DNA from: Phlyctochytrium arcticum
Taxonomy: Eukaryota; Chytridiomycota; Chytridiomycetes; Chytridiales; Chytridiaceae
Direction of reading: 5' to 3'
Length of the DNA stretch: 64,000 nucleotides
NCBI GenBank assembly: GCA_025602905.1
Contig: JAHLKI010000016.1
Span: 124,001 to 188,000 of the forward strand
Shown here one piece after another: positions 60,138 to 64,000 of the stretch (position 1 is the stretch's first letter; each line of letters begins with the position of its first letter). A program made the position numbers and the translations under genes. The notes beneath the pieces were generated by a model, which was not told the DNA's origin, ran no database searches, and saw only the letters and a list, made by a program, of their open reading frames with translations.

Positions 60138-61659
60138 CTACGAAATCGAAATTGTCGATACTCGATTCAACCAAAATGGCATGGTGATTAACTCCGCCTC
60201 AATCCTATCCTCCCGCCGAACAGAATCCGATAGTTTACCACCGTTGTAGTTCCTCAGATCCAACGATGCCTTTTTTGAGATCAGGCCATCGACCTCTGCT
60301 AGAACCTTCTCGACCGCCATGCGCGTTGAGCCTTGTTCATCGAAATCGTCGATACTCGATACTTCGCCATGACGTGAGGAAAATACAACCGTTCTCCACT
60401 CGTTGGTGTCGTCTAAAATCTTCCACGTGCACCCTACCCATTTGGTATCGAGCGGGTCTGCTTTCTGAATATGCCACAAGTAAAACAAGTTAAAGCCAAT
60501 TCCTCCGAATGCACATTGGCGTACGTCCTTGTGCCGCATAACCGCTTTATATTCGTGACGCTCGTCATGGTTCGTCTTTGGCTCGTCACAAGTCGTGCCC
60601 AGCACCCAGAATTCTGTCGATCCTTCTTCTGATTGAGTGCGTACCCAAACGTCCGCGAACTGTAGACTCACGAGGTTCTCAGACCTGCTGACAGTACTGT
60701 GCTGCCACAGCATCGCGCTTCGATTTCTCCATCCCAGGCCAGGATAGCGGGCGCCGTTGACCAAAAAGATTGATCTTGTTGTTCTCATCATAGGTATCAA
60801 TGAGGGATTTGATGGCGCGGTCGACCATTCTCTTCCTTCTGGTTGCTTTTCTCTTTTTTGACCTTAGCAATCAGGTTCTTGGTTGTACAAGCCTTCCGGG
60901 GATGAGGATGGCTAGCAGAATGAGTGTAGAGTGACCAAAATGATCAGGCGTGCGAGCAACAGTATCCTCATTCTTACTTGTTCTTGCCTGTGTTCACTTG
61001 CTGACAGTAGAGATCGGTAATGGCCTTTATGTGATTTGAGATTGTTTCACGAGAATAGGGAATGTCACCCTTGCGATTGGTACCCTGCGGGACCAGCACA
61101 TTTCGGTAATAAGCAGTCATCTTCGACACAGTGACTGTCGGGCCGTCATGAGTGATTTGCGCCGTCAACTTGTTACAACCAGCATCTGACGTGCAGTTGT
61201 TCCACCTGTTTCAACATCTTCGTCTATTGCTCTCTTTGCAAAGATGCAGAGTCGAAAGAAATCCAGGTTTAGCTTGAACGTATTTCCTTGCTCGTGTTCT
61301 CCCTTAGCCTCAATCTTGACAGCTGCACCAGTTCGCCGACCCTGGTCATTGTCGTCGTGTACCATTTGACAGCTTGTTATCGTACACTTGCTTGGTTCCT
61401 TTCCTTCGATACTGCTGCATGTCCGCAGCCCGATCTTCGAGGGCATTCGACAGATAGCGCTGCTCCCAGGCACGTCGCTCTGCTTCAAATGCTTCGTTCG
61501 GTGGCCGGGGAGGATTTCTCATACAAGAAGGTCCTTCTTGCGTGTCGGACAGGTCCCCATCTCCTTCCTCGCCCTCCCCCTCACACTATCACTATCACGA
61601 TCTCCATTCTGACCCCGCCCATTCTCCCCATCGTCACTCCCATTCTCGTCTAGATCCAT
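60138..61659 (-). pseudogene. Crypton/Ndc10-type tyrosine-recombinase-like relic
   Basis: Homology is spread over several minus-strand frames. At ~61430-61490 an EDRAADMQQYRRKGTKQVYD segment resembles the N-terminus of Crypton-type proteins. At ~61000-61180, CNKLTAQITHDGPTVTVSKM ... ETISNHIKAITDLYCQQ fits the core-binding domain. At 60138-60800, SRSENLVSLQFADVW ... EYKAVMRHKDVRQCAFGGIG FNLFYLWHIQ fits the Ndc10_II/Crypton catalytic-like domain. These proteins come from DNA transposons using a tyrosine recombinase and were domesticated in yeast as Ndc10 and Gcr1. The frame changes between segments (one near 60720-60800) have no clear introns, so decay is likely; a multi-exon gene is not excluded. 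Confidence 0.55.
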
Positions 61660-62101
61660 ATCTTTGAAGAGAGAGAAGGTGAGCTTGTGGAGGGTTTTTT
61701 TTTGACAGTTGCCCAAACCTGTAATAGAACCAGCTAAGGTGAAACTTACGAGCGGCGCGGTACTACTAAGGTGTGGAGACGACGTCTATGTTTTTGGTAG
61801 TAGTATGTGTGAAGGTACAACGTATGTGTGGGAATGTTGCGATTGGTAAAGTTGAGGTCCGTTCCAACTGAGTTTCAGGAACTTTCAGCTGGATCTGACC
61901 TTTGGTGACTATGCCACTGTCACTCGCGGGGTCACGTCAATTGAAAACCCCCAAAGACTGCCAAAGTTGATCTGCTCATTGATGAAAAGTCACCAGTGTG
62001 CGCACCGCGAAAAAAACAATGCTTAATATACATAAAATTCGTATGGTCTACAGTGCATCTCATATCCTGTACAAGAAAATTTCCCCCCACGTTTTGAGAA
62101 T
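61660..62101. other. Intergenic region between the recombinase relic and transportin
   Basis: No supported gene. It holds the 3' flank of transportin (62040-62101, AT-rich) and a run of T near 61696-61704. Confidence 0.45.
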
Positions 62102-64000
62102 TTAAAAGAGTGAATAGCGCTCGGAAAGTCGTTGTTTCACCAGAGGAGAAAGAGATTGAGCAATGTGGGGCCACTTGTCACCAGCACCATTCTTGAATCC
62201 ATGCAGAATCTGTCAGGAGGAAGAGATATTAAAACTAAGCTGAAAGTGATGGTTGGATTCTAAGCTTACAGTCTCAAATGTCTGGTTCAACTCGGGGGAG
62301 ACACGATTCCAGCGTGCCACAGCGTCACCTATACGAAACATGTCAATCAATGAAACTACCAGGGTGACAAGGAGTATATACTTACAGAATAAGCCAAAGT
62401 GGTCGACGACACCGTTGGGGTTGAGCTCAATCATCCTGCAAAGTCCTTGGAACGCACTCTGCTTCTCAAGATTGTCCCGAATATCGCAAAGACTCTGGCA
62501 CCTGCAAACAACAGTGGCGTTAGCAATTCGCACAAAAGTCCGTACCAAACATGTTAGGTAACAAACCAAGGCTCGATGAAGGTCTGCAAATGAGGTGCAA
62601 CAGATTCTGGGCATACAAAGCCGAGACGGCCAAGGGTGATGGCAGCGTTCTCGACAATGGCCTTGGGGTCACCTCTGCGAGTCAATATAGGGATCAATCG
62701 CTCCAAAAGGGGGTTGACCCAAGGTTCCATATCTCGCTCTAAAAAATCTCGTTTTAGGTGCTAATCCAGACGAATGGAAATCTGCTTTTTGTTCCATACC
62801 ATTCTTGAGAGCAATTTCGCCAGCAGCCCAGATTGCATTGTTTATAACAGAGACACGATTTGATGCAGGGGATGGTGTGATCTGCTGGATCAATTCGGGG
62901 AGGTACTGGTTGACCAATGGTTTCAGGTGGGGGAATGCAGAGATGGCCAAGTCTCCGAGAAGGGCATAGGCACTTTGGCGAACCTCTGGACTTTCATCCT
63001 TTATGGCAAATCAGCATTTTATCAACATTTCAAAAAAAAAGCAGAGGAGCTTACCTTCATGCATATCGGCAGCAGCGTCAATATTCCGGGTTGCAACTGG
63101 GAAACGAGAGGGTCCACCAAAAAGTTCAACCCTTGAGCTACTCCGCTAAGCAAGTCGAGGGAGACGACAATGAAATCGCGATCAACTTCAACATGGGCAG
63201 GGAGTTGATGTTGGTTCTAAAGTTTGCAAGTTAGCAATGGTCCGATGTCGGTCTATTTTAGAATTAGAAAGGGATACAAACCTGCAAAAGCTGGAAGGTT
63301 GTTTGTACAATGCGTACACATCGCTGCCAAACCTCTTGAGCAAATGGAGCGAATTTGGGGCCCAGAGCAGTGGCAACCGATGACATGCACTCAAACAAGG
63401 GGAAAATGCCGCGGTCCATATCCTCAATCATCTGCCATCGTCGTACCAAGGGTGTCATGAGAAGGTTGATGAACCGATCGTTGCTCAGAGCGCTTCCTAC
63501 TGAGTCGGCAAGAGTACCGACAGCATCGTACAAAATCAACAGATTTTTGTGCTGGTACTTGTCAAAAGCGAGGACCTGAGTTTGCAGGACGGTTTCCAGA
63601 TACGGCACAAGTTCTGTGGTCGCTTCTTCCTCGACAGTAGCAAGAGCGCTACACGCGGCTTCCTGAACCCGCTTGTTATTGTCCAGACAAGTCTCCAGGA
63701 GAGTGAGGACCAGTGGGCGGAAATACGTCTCCCGGTGCTGTACGAGTTCGGCGTCCGATGTAATGACCCAATGTGGGGGTGGGTGTACCGTCCACTTGGC
63801 ATACCGTCCCAAGGTCCAGCAAGCGATGGCACGCACCAGTGGCTGCGAGTCTTTGAGGCAAGTAACCATGTGCGGAACCAAAGTGGGGAGGTGATCCATC
63901 ATGCCATCAATGCAACCTTCGGCAATCGCTCCCAGAGCCAAGATGCCACACTCACGGTGCTCCCAGTCAGAGTGGAAAAGATTGTCCTTTAAAGGAGGCA
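62102..64000 (-). CDS. KAP104: Transportin (karyopherin beta-2 / Kap104), C-terminal part, cut by the window end
   Basis: HEAT-repeat importin that carries PY-NLS cargo such as hnRNP proteins into the nucleus. The window holds the C-terminal ~530 residues; the 5' part lies beyond 64000. Seen in order: [24 protein letters not shown] start, [112 protein letters not shown], then [16 protein letters not shown] [20 protein letters not shown], and the end [25 protein letters not shown] (stop at 62102). At least six short introns interrupt it. Confidence 0.94.

Overview
The window is nuclear DNA of a zoosporic, early-diverging fungus, most likely a chytrid. Genes are dense and split by many short introns (about 50-70 nt) with GT..AG ends. 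Fungal hallmarks sit together: a velvet regulator, a trifunctional folate enzyme (FOL1), a Rictor/Ste16 subunit with an HR1 segment, a Pho85/CDK5-type kinase and UFD2. A complete SPEF2 (flagellar central-pair protein) means the organism makes a flagellum. A Fanzor nuclease, a family known from the chytrid Spizellomyces, fits the same group. The assignment is inferred from gene content only.

Layout. 0.4-5 kb: a membrane-anchored SMP lipid-transfer protein with GOLD-like domains, whose last coding segment is tandemly duplicated. 5-8 kb: a Fanzor gene on the minus strand with one in-frame stop just before its RuvC core. 9.3-16 kb: NOP56, an anchored coiled-coil protein with an AMPK-type glycogen-binding domain, and a VelB-like velvet protein. 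17-29 kb: a repeat-rich accessory block. It holds two copies of a ~3.4 kb segment, minisatellites, and a series of small minus-strand gene starts with TATA boxes and Arg-rich first exons. 29.4-58.8 kb: conserved genes, namely a PAZ/zinc-knuckle/FKBP/TPR fusion, SPEF2, a CDK5/Pho85 kinase, a YFH7-like P-loop kinase, a Sec14 protein, fumarylacetoacetase, UFD2, Rictor and FOL1. 60-61.7 kb: a decayed Crypton/Ndc10-type recombinase. 62.1 kb to the end: the C-terminal part of transportin (Kap104).

The most unusual items are four. First, a single open exon joins an Argonaute PAZ domain to a zinc knuckle and an FKBP domain, followed by TPRs; this recalls FKBP6/Shutdown, the small-RNA loading co-chaperone of animals, with part of its client fused on. 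Second, the two copies of the duplicated GOLD terminus differ in coding sequence only at six synonymous third positions. Third, the Fanzor is nearly intact. Fourth, the 20-29 kb block looks like a fast-evolving family of small genes sharing a promoter and first-exon layout. The rest is mostly housekeeping: ribosome biogenesis, TORC2 signalling, protein turnover, tyrosine breakdown, folate synthesis and nuclear import.
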